Shown here one piece after another: positions 48,396 through 59,779 of a stretch of 64,000 bases of DNA. The position numbers were made by a program, and so were the translations under genes. The notes under the pieces were generated by a model. It had not been told where the DNA came from, searched no databases, and saw only the letters and a list, made by a program, of their open reading frames with translations. Positions within the stretch are counted from its first letter, which is position 1. Each line of letters opens with the position of its first letter. The DNA comes from Chimonanthus salicifolius (taxonomy: Eukaryota; Streptophyta; Magnoliopsida; Laurales; Calycanthaceae): the NCBI GenBank assembly GCA_013350335.1, contig CM023535.1, forward strand, positions 35,124,991-35,188,990, in the 5' to 3' direction.

Positions 48396-49760
48396 AGGGT
48401 TCGGCCATGGTGTTTGGCCGAACCCCATGGAAGAAGATTGTAGATTGGTTCAATGATTTAATGGGAAGATATGATTTGTTTTGTTGGTTTATGAATATTG
48501 AAAACCATGGAACAAGATCAAAGATGATCATGATAATTTGGAAAGGTTGATAGGATTGATCATAAGAATAGAAAAGAATGAGTGAGGTTCGGCCATGGTA
48601 TATGGCCGAACCCCACCAAATATTTATATGGATTTGAGGTTCTTGGACATTAAATCATGAGGACCGATTTATTAAATTTAAAGGACATGGGTTATATTTT
48701 GATGGAAGATTAATGGTGAATTTTAAACAAGAGTTATGGGAAATTCGAATGATAAAAACCATGGAGAATTATACTGTTTTAAAAGAATTTAAAATGGAAG
48801 TTGGGAGGATCATGGGTTCGGCCATGATGTATGGCCGAACCCATGAGGTTCTTTAAGGATATAATTTATTAAGGAATTATGCTTATGTATTAAGAGGATT
48901 TTTAAATGAAAACCATGGAGTTTTGATAATCTTATTATTGAATGTTTTTAATGGATCTAAATTGATGGACAAGATCATGAACCATAGGGTTCGGCCATGG
49001 TGTATGGCCGAACCCCATGTGGTAGTTTTGGAATGGAGATTAAAATATGAAACTATCTAATTTTAGAATTGGTTGCTAAAATTGGAAAACATCCAATTTT
49101 GGAAAGATGGTGTCTAGATTTGGAAACTATCCAAGTGTGGAAGGTATTGCTAAATTTAGAAAGTTTTCAATTTGGAAGGTGTTTGCTAAAATTAGAAAGC
49201 TTCCATTTATGGAAGGAGGTTGCTAAAATTAGAAGCTACCTAATTAAGGACTTTCTAAATAAGGATTTTTGGAAACCATAGGGTTCGGCCATGGGTATGG
49301 CCGAACCCTATGGAATTGTTTTGGTATTTTTAGTGTAAATAAATTTATGGTTATTAATTTAGAAAGTGGAGATAAGATTGGAAACAAAGGTATCATGGGT
49401 TCGGCCATGTGTATGGCCGAACTCCATGAATCAAAAATTGTGGGTTAGGCTTTGTGTTTTGTAAATAAAGTAAAGGACACAAGGTATGTTGTGGAATGAT
49501 AGCCATGGATGGCATTCTTGATAATTATGTGAAAAATATGGAACATTGGGTTCGGCCATGATGTAAGGCCGAACCCCATGAATTAATTTATGGACTATGT
49601 GTTTTGGATTAAAAGAGGCATGTATGGATGATTTGGAATCTAAGCAAAGAAAAAGGGCTATGGTTATGAACAATGGGATTTTCGTAAATAGGTATGAACA
49701 ATGGCATTTTCGTAAGTAAGCCATGGGTTCGGCCATGGTGTATGGCCGAACCCCATGGGG
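48396..49760 (+). repeat. FCG-palindrome array (8 copies)
   Basis: Copies near 48396, 48586, 48816, 48987, 49276, 49397, 49550 and 49726. The copy at 49276-49313 pairs from CCATAGGG to CCCTATGG, while others pair CATGGG with CCCATG. Nearly all cores are perfect, making this the best preserved array. Confidence 0.9.
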
Positions 49761-51724
49761 TTTTGTTTATGGACTTAGAACCTTGTAATCAAGTGGGACT
49801 TGATGTTGATTTATCATTATATTATAAGGTAACGGGATCTCGCAAGCGGTGCGCGATCGGGGATCGAATCTTGGACGGAAGCGCAAGAACTAGTGAACGG
49901 TCTTTGGTAGGATTCCACCATTTTGAAACCATGAATTTTTGTACAATGTTTCTTATCTTATATTTTAATGAAATTATGTTTCAAAGGATTGGTTTTATAT
50001 TGATTTTAAATGCTATGTTTAATTGTATAAAATAGCATGTGTTGGATATATTTCAAAAGGTGATTTTCAATGGTATGTTTATGTTATAAAAATAACATGT
50101 GTTTCATTGGCATCTCATGCATGGCATGGGGTGAAGGATTTGGTAACCGGAGGGTCCACACTCCGTCGAGGCGTCCGAAAAACCTATGTGGTACCTTGAT
50201 GTGCTTTTCCATCAAGAAGAAACCGGAGGGTCCACACTCTGTCGGGGCGTCCGAAGACCTATGTGGTGGGTACATTATTGTACATGTGATGGGTGGGACT
50301 CATTGCATTAGTCATCATTGCATGGCATGGATTTTACATGGTTTTATATATTATGTTATAATTTATGTTTTGTACTAACCATGTGTTAGCCGTAACTGGA
50401 ATACCTACTGGGCGCGTTGTTCTAACGCCCTACTTCTACCCTAGTTGATGACACAGGTAATCGGGGGAACGATAAAAGAAAGACGGACCAGGCTTAGGAG
50501 CTTGGAAGACTTATTTTACATGTTTTGAATAAAGTTACTCATGAACTTGTATTTGAGTATTTAGATTTCGGAATGTAATAACTTAGATGGTTGGATGATT
50601 TATTGGATAATTAGTGATGTTTTAATTATGGATAAGGACTTGACGTACTTTGCTATCTGAATGGAATAGAACTTGGTTCTATTATGATTCTGTATTTTTA
50701 TGTTATGATTCCGCAGGTTATGATATTTATTCCACAAGTTGATATTGCTATGTGTGAACCATTTTTCATGGACTTGATCCATGCACACATAGGGTTGGCC
50801 AGTTAAGGGTCGGATTTTGGGAGTTCGGACTTAGCTCGTCTCGTGACGTCTCGTGCTCTATCACTCTACTCTGTTATAAAAAAAAATTAGACTCTGAATT
50901 TATTGGAAGAAGCGAGTGAAAAAGGGCGGGGCGTTACAGAGGATTTGTAACCGGAGAGGTCACACTTCGCCGGGGCGTCCGAAAAACCTATGTACGGTAC
51001 CTTGATGTGCTTTTCAATCAGGAAAAGTCCAGAGGGTCCACACTCCTCCGGGGCGTCCGGAAGACCTATGTGGTGCGTACTTTTTATGTACATGTGATGG
51101 GTGGGACTCATTGCATTTGTCATCATTGCATGGCATGGTTTTACATGGTTTTGGATATTATGTTATAATATATATTTTGTACTAACCATGTGTTAGCCTT
51201 AACTGGAATACCTACTGGACGCGTTGTTTTAACGCCCTACTTCTACCCTAGTTGATGACACAGGTAATCAGGGGATCGAGGAACGCAAGACGGGCCAGGC
51301 ATAGGAGCTTGGATGATTTAGTTTATTATTTTTAATAAAAGTTACTGATGGACTTGTATTTGAGTAGCTAGATTTCAGAATGTAATAACTTAGATGGATG
51401 GATGTTAATTTTGATAATTGTGGTATTTGAATGATGATTAAGGACTTGACGTACATTGCTATCTGAATGGAATAGAACTTGGTTCTATTATGATTCCTCA
51501 ATTTTGATGTTAATTATTCCACATGTTTATATTGCTATGTGTGAACCATTTTCGTGGACTTAGTCCATGCACACATAGGGTTGGCCAGTTAAGGGTCGAA
51601 CTTTGGAAGTTTGGACTTAGCTCGAGTCGTGACGTCCGTCGCTCTATCACTCTTCGCTTATAAAAAAAAAATAGACTCTGAATTTACGGGAAAAAGCAAG
51701 TGAAAAAGGGCGGGGCGTTACAGT

Positions 51725-51736
51725 TGGTATCAGAGC
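51725..51736 (+). other. Element C primer-binding site (initiator Met-tRNA)
   Basis: TGGTATCAGAGC, two bases after the 5' LTR end, matches the standard plant retroelement site complementary to the 3' end of initiator Met-tRNA. It primes minus-strand cDNA synthesis. Confidence 0.93.
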
Positions 51737-52054
51737 GAACCCGAAACATTGAATCTTTCGGAGTAAATTAATCCGGTCTCGTGCATTTATTTACTTCGTT
51801 AGACTCAGACGGATGATAGCAAAGGAAGTACAGTCAAAATAATCGGATTATGAAACATAGCAACATAGGATGTATTTCCCCAGAAAACGAAGCAAAAATC
51901 AAGAGTGCTTATTTGGAAATTTTCCCCAACAGGTAGGAAAGACAAATTTTTGTTTATGGAAACTAAGTCTTGATATTTTTTAATGGCTTAGGGAAAAATG
52001 GCTCCAAGGGGAAGGCCGAGGAGAAATACCCGATAAAACCCAAATGGGGGTGAA

Positions 52055-52148
52055 GAGGAGGAACGACAATCTCATAATGAGGAGGAACTACAATCTCACC
52101 ATGAGGAGGAACGACACTCTCACCATGAGGAAGAACAACCATCCTTCC
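52055..52148 (+). repeat. 24-bp minisatellite in gag
   Basis: Four 22-24 bp units starting at 52055, 52079, 52103 and 52127 encode EEERQSHN, EEELQSHH, EEERHSHH and EEEQPSFH. It is an in-frame acidic/His-rich expansion near the gag N-terminus; the counterpart in element B is lost or unrecognisable. Confidence 0.88.
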
Positions 52149-52434
52149 ACGAGGGGGAAGCAAGTAGCGTAAACATATCGGTGGCACCTCCTGAATTGCA
52201 GAATCTGGTTCAAGCGGTGGTCACTTCAGTGATCCAACAACACTTGAATGAGAATGGAACCACTAAGGAAAACAATGACAGGAGCATGGTCAAGGGCTTC
52301 CAGCAACAGCGCCCTCCTTACTTCAAGGGAAGAGAAGAGGTTGTCGGAGCGGAAAACTAGCTAAAGAAGATTTCTCAGATGCTGACTTTATTGAATATCA
52401 CGAGTCATGCTCACAAGATTTTACTATCCACATC

Positions 52435-54944
52435 TGTAATAGCCCGAATTTTTAAATCAATATATATATGGCATTTATTTATTTTAATAATTGAAAAATT
52501 GGAATTTTGATATTATGGATATTAAATGGATCAAATTTTGGGGCAAAGGCCCAAGTATGGTCCAATGGACCATGGATTGGATGGAATCCATTTAAAGGAT
52601 CAATAATGGTCAAAGTGGGCCCGATAACCATGTGGGACCCAATGGATCAAAAATTGATTCAAACTCTAAGGTAAATGGTAGAAAATAATTTAATTGGGCC
52701 ATGGGCTCAATGGTGACCCAATTGATTGGAATGGGTTGAATTGGAATAAAACCCCCCTAAGTTAATGATGAGATGATTAAGCTAGCATAACCAAGTGGGG
52801 CCCACCTCCACCTCACCAAGTGAGGTGGCGTGTGGACCAAGGAAAAGGTGGGGCCAACCATCATGGTTGACTTGGTCAACCATGGATAGATGAAGGGGAC
52901 TAAGGAGAATTAAAGTAGATTAAGGGGACTTGGTCAACCATCATGGTACATGGCCGAACCCCATGGGGAGACTTTGAGGAATTTAGTGTTCTTGGAACCA
53001 TGGAAAATAAAATGGAATGATGGTTAAATTAAATGGACCAAAGTATGTCTCATGATGGTTATGAAAGAGTGATTTAAATGTATGATTTAAATTCATTTAT
53101 GGAGGACCAAATGAGGTAAAATGGACCCAAAAAAAATGGAAAATAGGCATCATGGGTTCGGCCATGGTGTATGGCCGAACCCATGACCCATTTGTAGGTC
53201 ATGTTATGGGCCAAATATTGAATTATGTATGGGATTAGATGATTGCAAATTTAATTAAATTAAGTGGCTGATTTTAGGGATGTTAGGTCATGGTCAATGA
53301 ATCATTAATGGGGCTAAGTATGAGGATGAGTTATGGACAAAAATGTACATGGATGGAGGAAATATTAAACCATGGAAGTATAGTGGCAAAACCGTAATTA
53401 TTGGCCACAATGAAGAACCATGGATTCGGCCATGGTACATGGCCGAACCCCATGTAGGTTGGACATGAACTTGGATACATTAAGATGATATTATGAATGA
53501 TTAAACGAAACTTAGGGTTGCTGCCTTTTAGGCTCACAAAATTAGAATATTTAAATGGGCAAAATTTGGAATTTTGTATGTGTTAAATCAAGGAAAATGA
53601 GGCTAAGATTAAGGGCTGATTTTGATAACCTTGTAACATGGTTAGGGATCATTAATGGATCTAAGTTTATGATCAGTTAGGGACTTAATCATGGATAAAG
53701 TATGGACTAAGTTGGTAAATGTATAATAAGGTATCGGGACGTCGCAAACGGTACATGATCGGTGACCGGATTATCGAACGAAAATGTAAAGGGACGCTAC
53801 GTGGCATTCGCTAGGATTCCTACCTTTTTGTAAGCCGTGGATTATGTGTATGTGATGGTTTCCGTATTTTATTTAGGTAATTATATCGTTTATTTTATGG
53901 ATGATATTTTAAATGCTATGGATTATATTTTAATGTTATGGATGATATTTTTAAGGCTATGGATTATATTCCAATGCTATGGATTTTATATTAGTGATAT
54001 GAATTATATATATACTACATAGCATAATGCACTTACATCTCATGCATGGCATGGGCGGGAAAATAAAGGAACCGGAGTCCATGCTCCGTCGGGGTGACTG
54101 AGAAGCAAACATAGGGATAGCCTGATGCGCTATAACCGAAGTCCATGCTCCGTCGGGGCGACCGAGAACAGACATGGGGATAGCTTGATATGCTATAACC
54201 GGAATCCATGCTCCGTCAGGCGACCGAGAAGCAAACATGGGGACACCTTGACGAGGCTTTGCCGTCAAGGGGGATATGACATTTTATGATATGATGGATG
54301 ATGGGTGGGACACATGACATAGGCACCCATGGCATGGCATTCATTTTACGGGATTTATCATATTATTATTGGTATGCTTGTATCACTAATCCATGTGCTA
54401 GCCCTATTCGGAGTCCTACTATGCGCGTTGTCTAACGCCCTACTTCTACCCTAGCTAATGACGCAGGAGACGGCGGAAACGGTGGACGCGACGGGAGCCA
54501 AGTGTAGGAGCTTGGGAAAGCGGCTACTTTGTTTATTTAAGTTTTATTTTGGAAAAGTTGTAATTTAAGTAGCTTAGCTTGTCGGCATGTAATAATTATT
54601 GTTTCTTGCTATGGTTTGAATTATACTCTGGACGTTATCATTTTGAGACATAATTATGAACATAGGGGTATTTTAGTAATTTAATGATGTATCTTCCCTT
54701 CTATCTAAAAACTGGTAGGATAGTCTCTATTATAATGTTCTGCATCTAATTATATTTCGCGAGCTTACGTCCTACGCGTGAACCGTTCTCGTGGATTTCG
54801 TTCCGCGCACGCGTGGGGTTGGCCAGTTAAGGGCCGGGCTTAGAAGCTCGGACTTAACTCGCGTTGTGATGTCCGCCCCCATTGTCACTTTTATTTGAAA
54901 AAAAAATTAGACTCTGATTTCGGTGAAAAGGGGTGGGCGTTACA
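52435..54944 (+). mobile_element. Solo LTR inside element C gag (2,510 bp)
   Basis: Ends TGTAATAGCCCGAATTTT...GGTGGGCGTTACA; exact duplication ACATC (52430-52434, 54945-54949). Same subfamily as 43907-47674 but about 1.2 kb shorter: near 52930 the W-box region joins directly to the palindrome region, removing the GA-rich stretch and donor-like site. Three hairpin units (54079-54260) and the inverted W-box pair (52862-52884) remain. Confidence 0.94.
54079..54260 (+). repeat. Three hairpin units
   Basis: CCATG arms at 54079-54083 (right arm decayed to CATAG) and 54143-54147 with CATGG 54173-54177; a third unit follows with CCATG/CATGG. Linking stems are ATAGC...GCTAT (two) and CTTGACG...CGTCAAG. 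Same arrangement as 3486-3712. Confidence 0.83.
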
Positions 54945-55697
54945 ACATCACAGCTGATTGATGATGCTAGTAAATGGTGGGAGGTGATAGAGAAGAAGCA
55001 AGCACTTATTCCAGAAGGAGAGAGGACTGCCATGACTTGGGAACAGTTCTCAGCTACCTTCCTAGAACATTATTTCCCTGAGGAGAAGAAGGAGCGCCAG
55101 ACACAGGCTTTTCTATCTTTGGTACAATGTACCATGACGGTGGCAGAGTACCACCAGGAATTTCTCAGTCTATCTGTATATGCATTCTATGTGGTGGATA
55201 CAGAGTATCGGAGGGCATGCAAGTTTGAGCGGGGCCTTCGGCCTAGCATAAGGGCCAAGGTAACTATTTTCAAGGCAGCCACATTGGCAGAGGTGGTCAG
55301 CAGGGCCACTATAGCAAAGCAAGAAATGGCTGAGTTGACACATTTTGACAATCATCGAGCTCAGAGTGGGAGGGGTACATTTCAACCCAACAAGAGGTTC
55401 CTACCGAACTCTAGCAGACCCTCACCATCTACTGGGTCAACAGGGGGCTTTCGTCCCAATCATCCCTCCCCATCTGCATCAGTCACTCAGGTTCCCAGAG
55501 GTGGGAGCAACTACTTTCATTGTGATCAGCCTGGCCATTTTAAGAGGGAATGTCCACAACTCAACAAACCCTCATATTCCAGAGGTTCATCTTTTCCACC
55601 AGTTAGGCCAGCTAATTCACGTGGAAGCAGGACATTTAATCAGGCGGGACGACCACCTACAGGATCTGAACGGGTATTCCCTTAGTACCCCCAGCAG

Positions 55698-56146
55698 CAG
55701 AGGATCATTCTGTTATTCAAGGTATGGCAATAGTCAATAGTTCCTACGCATTTGCATTATTTGATTCAGGAGCATCCCACTCTTTCATATCTGCAGCATT
55801 TGTAACTGCTACTGGTACATTAGTACAAAAATTGTCCACATCATTCACCATTGTATCCCCCGTTGGAGACACATCATTAGGACTTATATGCACAACAGTG
55901 ACTACTGAACTTGCTGGACTCAGATTTGAGTTCAATTTTTTGGTGCTCGATATGTCAGAATATGATATTATTTTCGGCATGGATTGGTTGGCTAGCTATA
56001 AAGCCAACATTGATTGTTATAGTTGCAGGGTGACATTTTGGTCGCCCGAGGGAAAACAACATGTGATGCATGCTGATAAACAAAGCAGACTGCATGAAGC
56101 GTTGAATCAACTCGTATTGAACATTATCGAATCAACAAGGGACTAG
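55698..56146 (+). pseudogene. Element C: aspartic protease
   Basis: The translation VNSSYAFALFDSGASHSFIS contains the intact DSG catalytic motif of retroviral-type proteases, followed by the GDTSLGL and FLVLDMSEYDIIFGMDWL segments. It would cleave the polyprotein. The active site is intact, unlike element A. It is out of frame with gag and ends at a TAG near 56144, so the polyprotein is not translatable. Confidence 0.88.
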
Positions 56147-57000
56147 GCAGACATTTTTCCAAAGGAACTCCTTGGTTTGGCTCCTATGAGGGAGATCAAT
56201 TTTGAAATCAAGTTGTACCCTGGCACTGCACCAGTGTCATTACCACATTACAGGATGGCACAAGCAGAGATGTCCTAGTTAAAGAAATAGATTGATGAAC
56301 TGCTCAGATTGGGGTGCATTCGGAACAGTACATCGGCTTGGGGAGCTCCGGTTTCATTTTTAAAGAAGAAGGATGGTTCACTCCGTATGTGTGTGGATTA
56401 CCGAAAACTGAACTAGCTGACAGTCAGAAATAAGTACCCTCTACCCAGGATCGATGATTCATTTGATCAACTTAAAGGTTCCAGTCATTTTTCTAAGATT
56501 GACTTGATGTCCGGATATCAGCAAATCCGGGTTAGGGAGGAAGATATAGAGAAGACAGCCTTCAGAACGCGGTATGGGCTATATGAGTTTGTAGTCATGC
56601 CGTTTGGACTCACCAATGCACTGGTTGTGTTTATGGATTTAATGAACAGGATCTTCCGTCCTTACTTGGACCAATTTGTTATTGTATTTATTGATGATAT
56701 TTTAATTTACTCCAAAACTCAGGAAGAACATGCTGAGCACCTGAGAATAGTTCTGGACACTTTGAGGAAGAACAAACTATATGCTAAAGCCAGTAAATGT
56801 GAATTTTGGCTATCAGAGGTCAACTTTTTGGGACATGTTATATCAAAGAAGGTATAACCGTGGACCCGGCTAAGATAGCGGCAGTAAGAGATTGGAAAGC
56901 GCCAAAGAAAGTAATCGAGATCCGTAGCTTTTTGGGATTGACTGGTTATTACAGGAAATTTATCATGGACTTCTCAAAAATTGCATCCTCACTTACTCAA
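56147..57000 (+). pseudogene. Element C: reverse transcriptase (broken)
   Basis: This would copy element RNA into cDNA. Visible blocks are [62 protein letters not shown] (first catalytic Asp), [34 protein letters not shown] (the DD pair of the active site) and FLGHVIS. Stops interrupt it near 56277, 56289 and 56412, several replacing Gln codons as C-to-T changes. A one-base shift near 56855 moves the frame before [17 protein letters not shown] and [13 protein letters not shown]. Catalytic residues are conserved, so decay postdates activity. Confidence 0.9.
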
Positions 57001-57606
57001 CTCACTCAAAAAGGAGTCAAATATGAATGGTCAGATTTGTGTAATCAGAGGTTTGAAGAGCTGAAGAAGAGATTTACCACTGCTCCTATCCTAGTTTTAC
57101 CGGAAAGAGGCAAGTGTTATGAGGTACAATGCGATGCTTCAGGAGAGGGACTGGGGCGTACACTCAGTCAAAGTAATCGTGTGGTGGCATACGGATCAAG
57201 ACAGTTGAAAATACATGAACGTCTCTATCCTACGCACGATCTGGAACTAGCCGCAGTGGTCTTCGCTCTCAAAAGTTGGAGACATTATCTTTATGGCGAG
57301 AAATTTGAAGTGTTTTTAGATCATAAGAGCTTGAAGTACTTGCTTGATCTGAAAGAGCTAAACTTGAGGCAGAGCAGATGGATGGAATATCTGGCGAATT
57401 ATGAGTTCGCACTTCGATATCACCCTGGCAAGGCGAATAAGGTGGCAGATGCCCTCAGCTGTTTATCACATGCATCAGTGGCATGTTTAATCAGGACAGA
57501 ATGGGAGATGCTGAATACCATTCGAGAGTTTAAACTTTACCTCAATAACCATGGGACTATTTACAATATGATCATACGGTCCAACACGGTTACCAAGATT
57601 GAATAG
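57001..57606 (+). pseudogene. Element C: RNase H
   Basis: This would degrade RNA in the RNA-DNA hybrid. It contains [28 protein letters not shown] (catalytic Asp), [18 protein letters not shown] (Glu/Asp region), [14 protein letters not shown] (usual SDHKSL read as LDHKSL) and the [17 protein letters not shown] end. The domain is continuous in one frame with the end of RT until a TAG near 57604 in the linker to INT. It is the best preserved piece of element C pol. Confidence 0.9.
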
Positions 57607-59008
57607 GAATAGAGGACAGACCCGGAGGTGGAGGAGATTTGGGCCAAGATGTCTATTGGTGAAGTCATATCGGAATGGGAGTTACTACCAGGACAGGGTC
57701 TTCTATTCCGAGGAAGGATTTATGTACCTAAGAGCTGTAGAAAAGAGTTATTCGTTGAGGCACATCAGACCAAACTCTCTATTCATCTGTGCAGCACTAA
57801 GATGTATCACGACCTGAAGAGACATTACTGGTGGCACGGACTCAAAAGAGTGTGGCAAAATTTGTAGCACATTACTTAACTTGTCAGCAGGTTAAGACGG
57901 AACATCAGAAGCCACCAGAGTTACACAAACCTTTACCAGTGCCGGAATGGAAATGGGAGCACATTTTCATGGATTTTGTTACAGGGTTGCCAAGGTCATC
58001 AAAGGGCAACGATGCGATATGGGTTGTGGTAGACCGACTGACCAAGTCAGCACATTTCATTCCTATTAAGATGACAGACTCATCTGAGACTTTGGGTCGG
58101 TGGTATATCAAGGATATCATCAGATTGCATGGTATACCTCAGACTATTGTGTCTGACAGAGATAGTCGATTCGCATGCAGAGTATGGCAGAGCATGCAGT
58201 CGGCCATGGGAACAAATCTACTGATTAGTACGGCATTCCATCCACAGACTGATGGACAATCTGAGAGGACAATACAGACACTGGAGGATATGCTGAGAGC
58301 ATGTATGCTAGATTTCAAGGGTGGATGGGAGGATCACTTTCCGTTGGTAGAATTCTCATACAACAACAGTTACCAGGCAAGCCTCCAGATGGCACCATTT
58401 GAGGCATTATATGGTAGACAATGTAGGTCACCTATGTGTTGGACAGAGGCCGGTGAGCCTGCATTGATTGGACCTGAGTTGGTTGCAAAGACTACAACGC
58501 AGACACAGTTGATATGGCAGCATTTATTGACTACGCAGAGTCGTCAGAAGAGCTATGCTGACAAAAGAAGGAGGTTCCTTGAATTTGATGTGGGAGACAT
58601 GGTGTTCTTAAAAGTCTCGCCATGAAAGGGACACATGAGATTTGGAAAGAAAGGGAAATTGTCGCCAAGATATGTGGGACCGTTTTCAATCATAAGAAAG
58701 ATGGGGACGTGGTTTATCAATTGGCACTCCCATCACAGTTGGCATCTTTACATGATGTGTTCTATATATCGATGTTGAGGAAATATAATCCTGATCCTTC
58801 TCATGTGCTGAACATACAAGATATAGAGGTACAAAAAGACGTGACATACGTCGAAAAGCCTGTCCCAGTGGTGGACACAGAACAAAGGGTATTACGGAAC
58901 CGAGCAATCCAGTTTGTCAAGGTAGTATGGGATCGACATGGCATTGAGGAAGCCACATGGGAACTCGAATTGGAAATGAGGAAAGCTTATCCTGAGCTAT
59001 TTCTGTAA
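57607..59008 (+). pseudogene. Element C: integrase with chromodomain-like tail (broken)
   Basis: Zinc domain: HQTKLSIH and HYWWHG, but the Cys pair reads YLTCQ, so the first zinc-binding Cys is Tyr. The catalytic core has MDFVTG (Asp), IVSDRDSRF (Asp) and TDGQSERT (Glu), all three present. The C-terminal half ends first at a TGA near 58623 in VSPR (CGA to TGA). The tail continues in another frame: [13 protein letters not shown], then a chromodomain-like [20 protein letters not shown] that closes at 59008. Further breaks lie near 57850 (two-base loss) and 58690. The tail type fits chromoviruses; its aromatic-cage residues were not assessed. Confidence 0.9.
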
Positions 59009-59050
59009 AGGTTTGAAACCCTACTTCACTCGATTTTCGAGACGAAAATT

Positions 59051-59062
59051 TTAAAAAGAGGG
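59051..59062 (+). other. Element C polypurine tract
   Basis: TTAAAAAGAGGG lies six bases before the 3' LTR start and matches the tract in element B (17741-17750). Confidence 0.78.
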
Positions 59063-59779
59063 TTGTATTGTAACACCTCAGATTTTTAGATTATTTAAAT
59101 ATATGAAAATTTCTCTTTTAAATTTGTGAATTATTAAATAAATGTGCATGGCCGAATTTTAGATTTTAAATCCATGTTTATGCACATGGAAAATATAGAT
59201 AAAAGATTTTTAGGAATGAGATAGATTATATGGCCGTGTATGACATTGAACATCTAGGATATGCGCATGTACTAAATGAGAGAGGAGCGCATGGCACTTT
59301 CTATTAAGGATTAATTGGAGGGTTCATAAAGGAAAGAGGGAGAGGGGCGCATGGCACCTTCTATTTAGATCAAGAGGAGGTTTTAAAAGAGGCAACAAGG
59401 GGTCGGCAATTGCTAATTAAAAGACAAAGGGCTCACGGCAATACCCATACATTGATAGGCCGAATTTCCTTTCCTCTCTCTCCTAAGTTTCATTCACGGC
59501 ATTCACATCAAGAGAAAAAGAGGGCAGCCAGCAAGAGGGAAAAATCAAGAAGAAGGAAAAGAATTAGAAGAGCAAAGAACAACCGGGGAAAAAAATCGAA
59601 GGAGTCGTGTAAACGGTTAGTAGTTTGATTTTATATTATTGTTTAAAGGAAAAGAACCCCATGGAAGAAGATTGGGAGATAATCATGATAATTTTAAATG
59701 GACATATGGTAAAGGATATGGGTTGGCCATTGCATGGCTGAACTATGATTTGATTATGGCTAAGATATAAGATCAAAGG

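Larger units (their letters stand above)
43808..50938 (+). mobile_element. Solo LTR inside element C 5' LTR
   Basis: Ends TGTAACACCTCAGATTTT...GGGGCGTTACA; exact duplication GAGGA (43803-43807, 50939-50943). It is itself split by the solo LTR 43907-47674; without that it is about 3.36 kb. Contents after the split: TGACCCAATTAGGACCC words, a 28-bp tandem repeat (47954-48039), TC- and GA-rich stretches (48225-48330), eight palindromes (48396-49760), two hairpin units (50156-50275) and the GGGCG/CGCCC hairpin (50410-50430). No coding sequence. Confidence 0.93.
41299..51722 (+). mobile_element. Element C: 5' LTR (interrupted by nested LTRs)
   Basis: It starts TGTAACACCTCGGATTTT and ends GGGGCGTTACA at 51722, directly before the primer site. 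Without the insertion at 43808-50938 it is about 3.29 kb, matching the 3' LTR (3,305 bp). The insertion lies in the GTGGAGGATTTGTAACCGGAG region, immediately before the hairpin units (50950-51070). Stretch 42290-42720 is made of short diverged GGAAAG-TTCTAAT words. Confidence 0.93.
51998..55685 (+). pseudogene. Element C: gag, split by solo LTR (broken)
   Basis: Translation starts plausibly at ATG 51998 (MAPRGRPRRNTR) but meets TAA at codon 13 (52034-52036); an ATG at 51983 stops after two codons. An acidic EEE-rich repeat (52055-52148) follows, then VAPPELQNLVQAVVTSVIQQH. A TAG near 52358 replaces a Trp codon. The solo LTR 52435-54944 splits the frame at ILLSTSQLIDDASKWWE, and the capsid-like region resumes (MTWEQFSATFLEHYFPEEKK, FLSLVQCTMTVAEYH). 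A zinc knuckle near 55508-55560 reads YFHCDQPGHFKREC: the first Cys of CX2CX4HX4C is missing, probably replaced by Tyr. The frame shifts near 55676 before the protease. Confidence 0.9.

Noticed and set aside
55345..55740. 131-codon frame overlapping gag
   Set aside because: Shifted frame of the gag C-terminal region; only its last codons rejoin the true reading frame near the protease.
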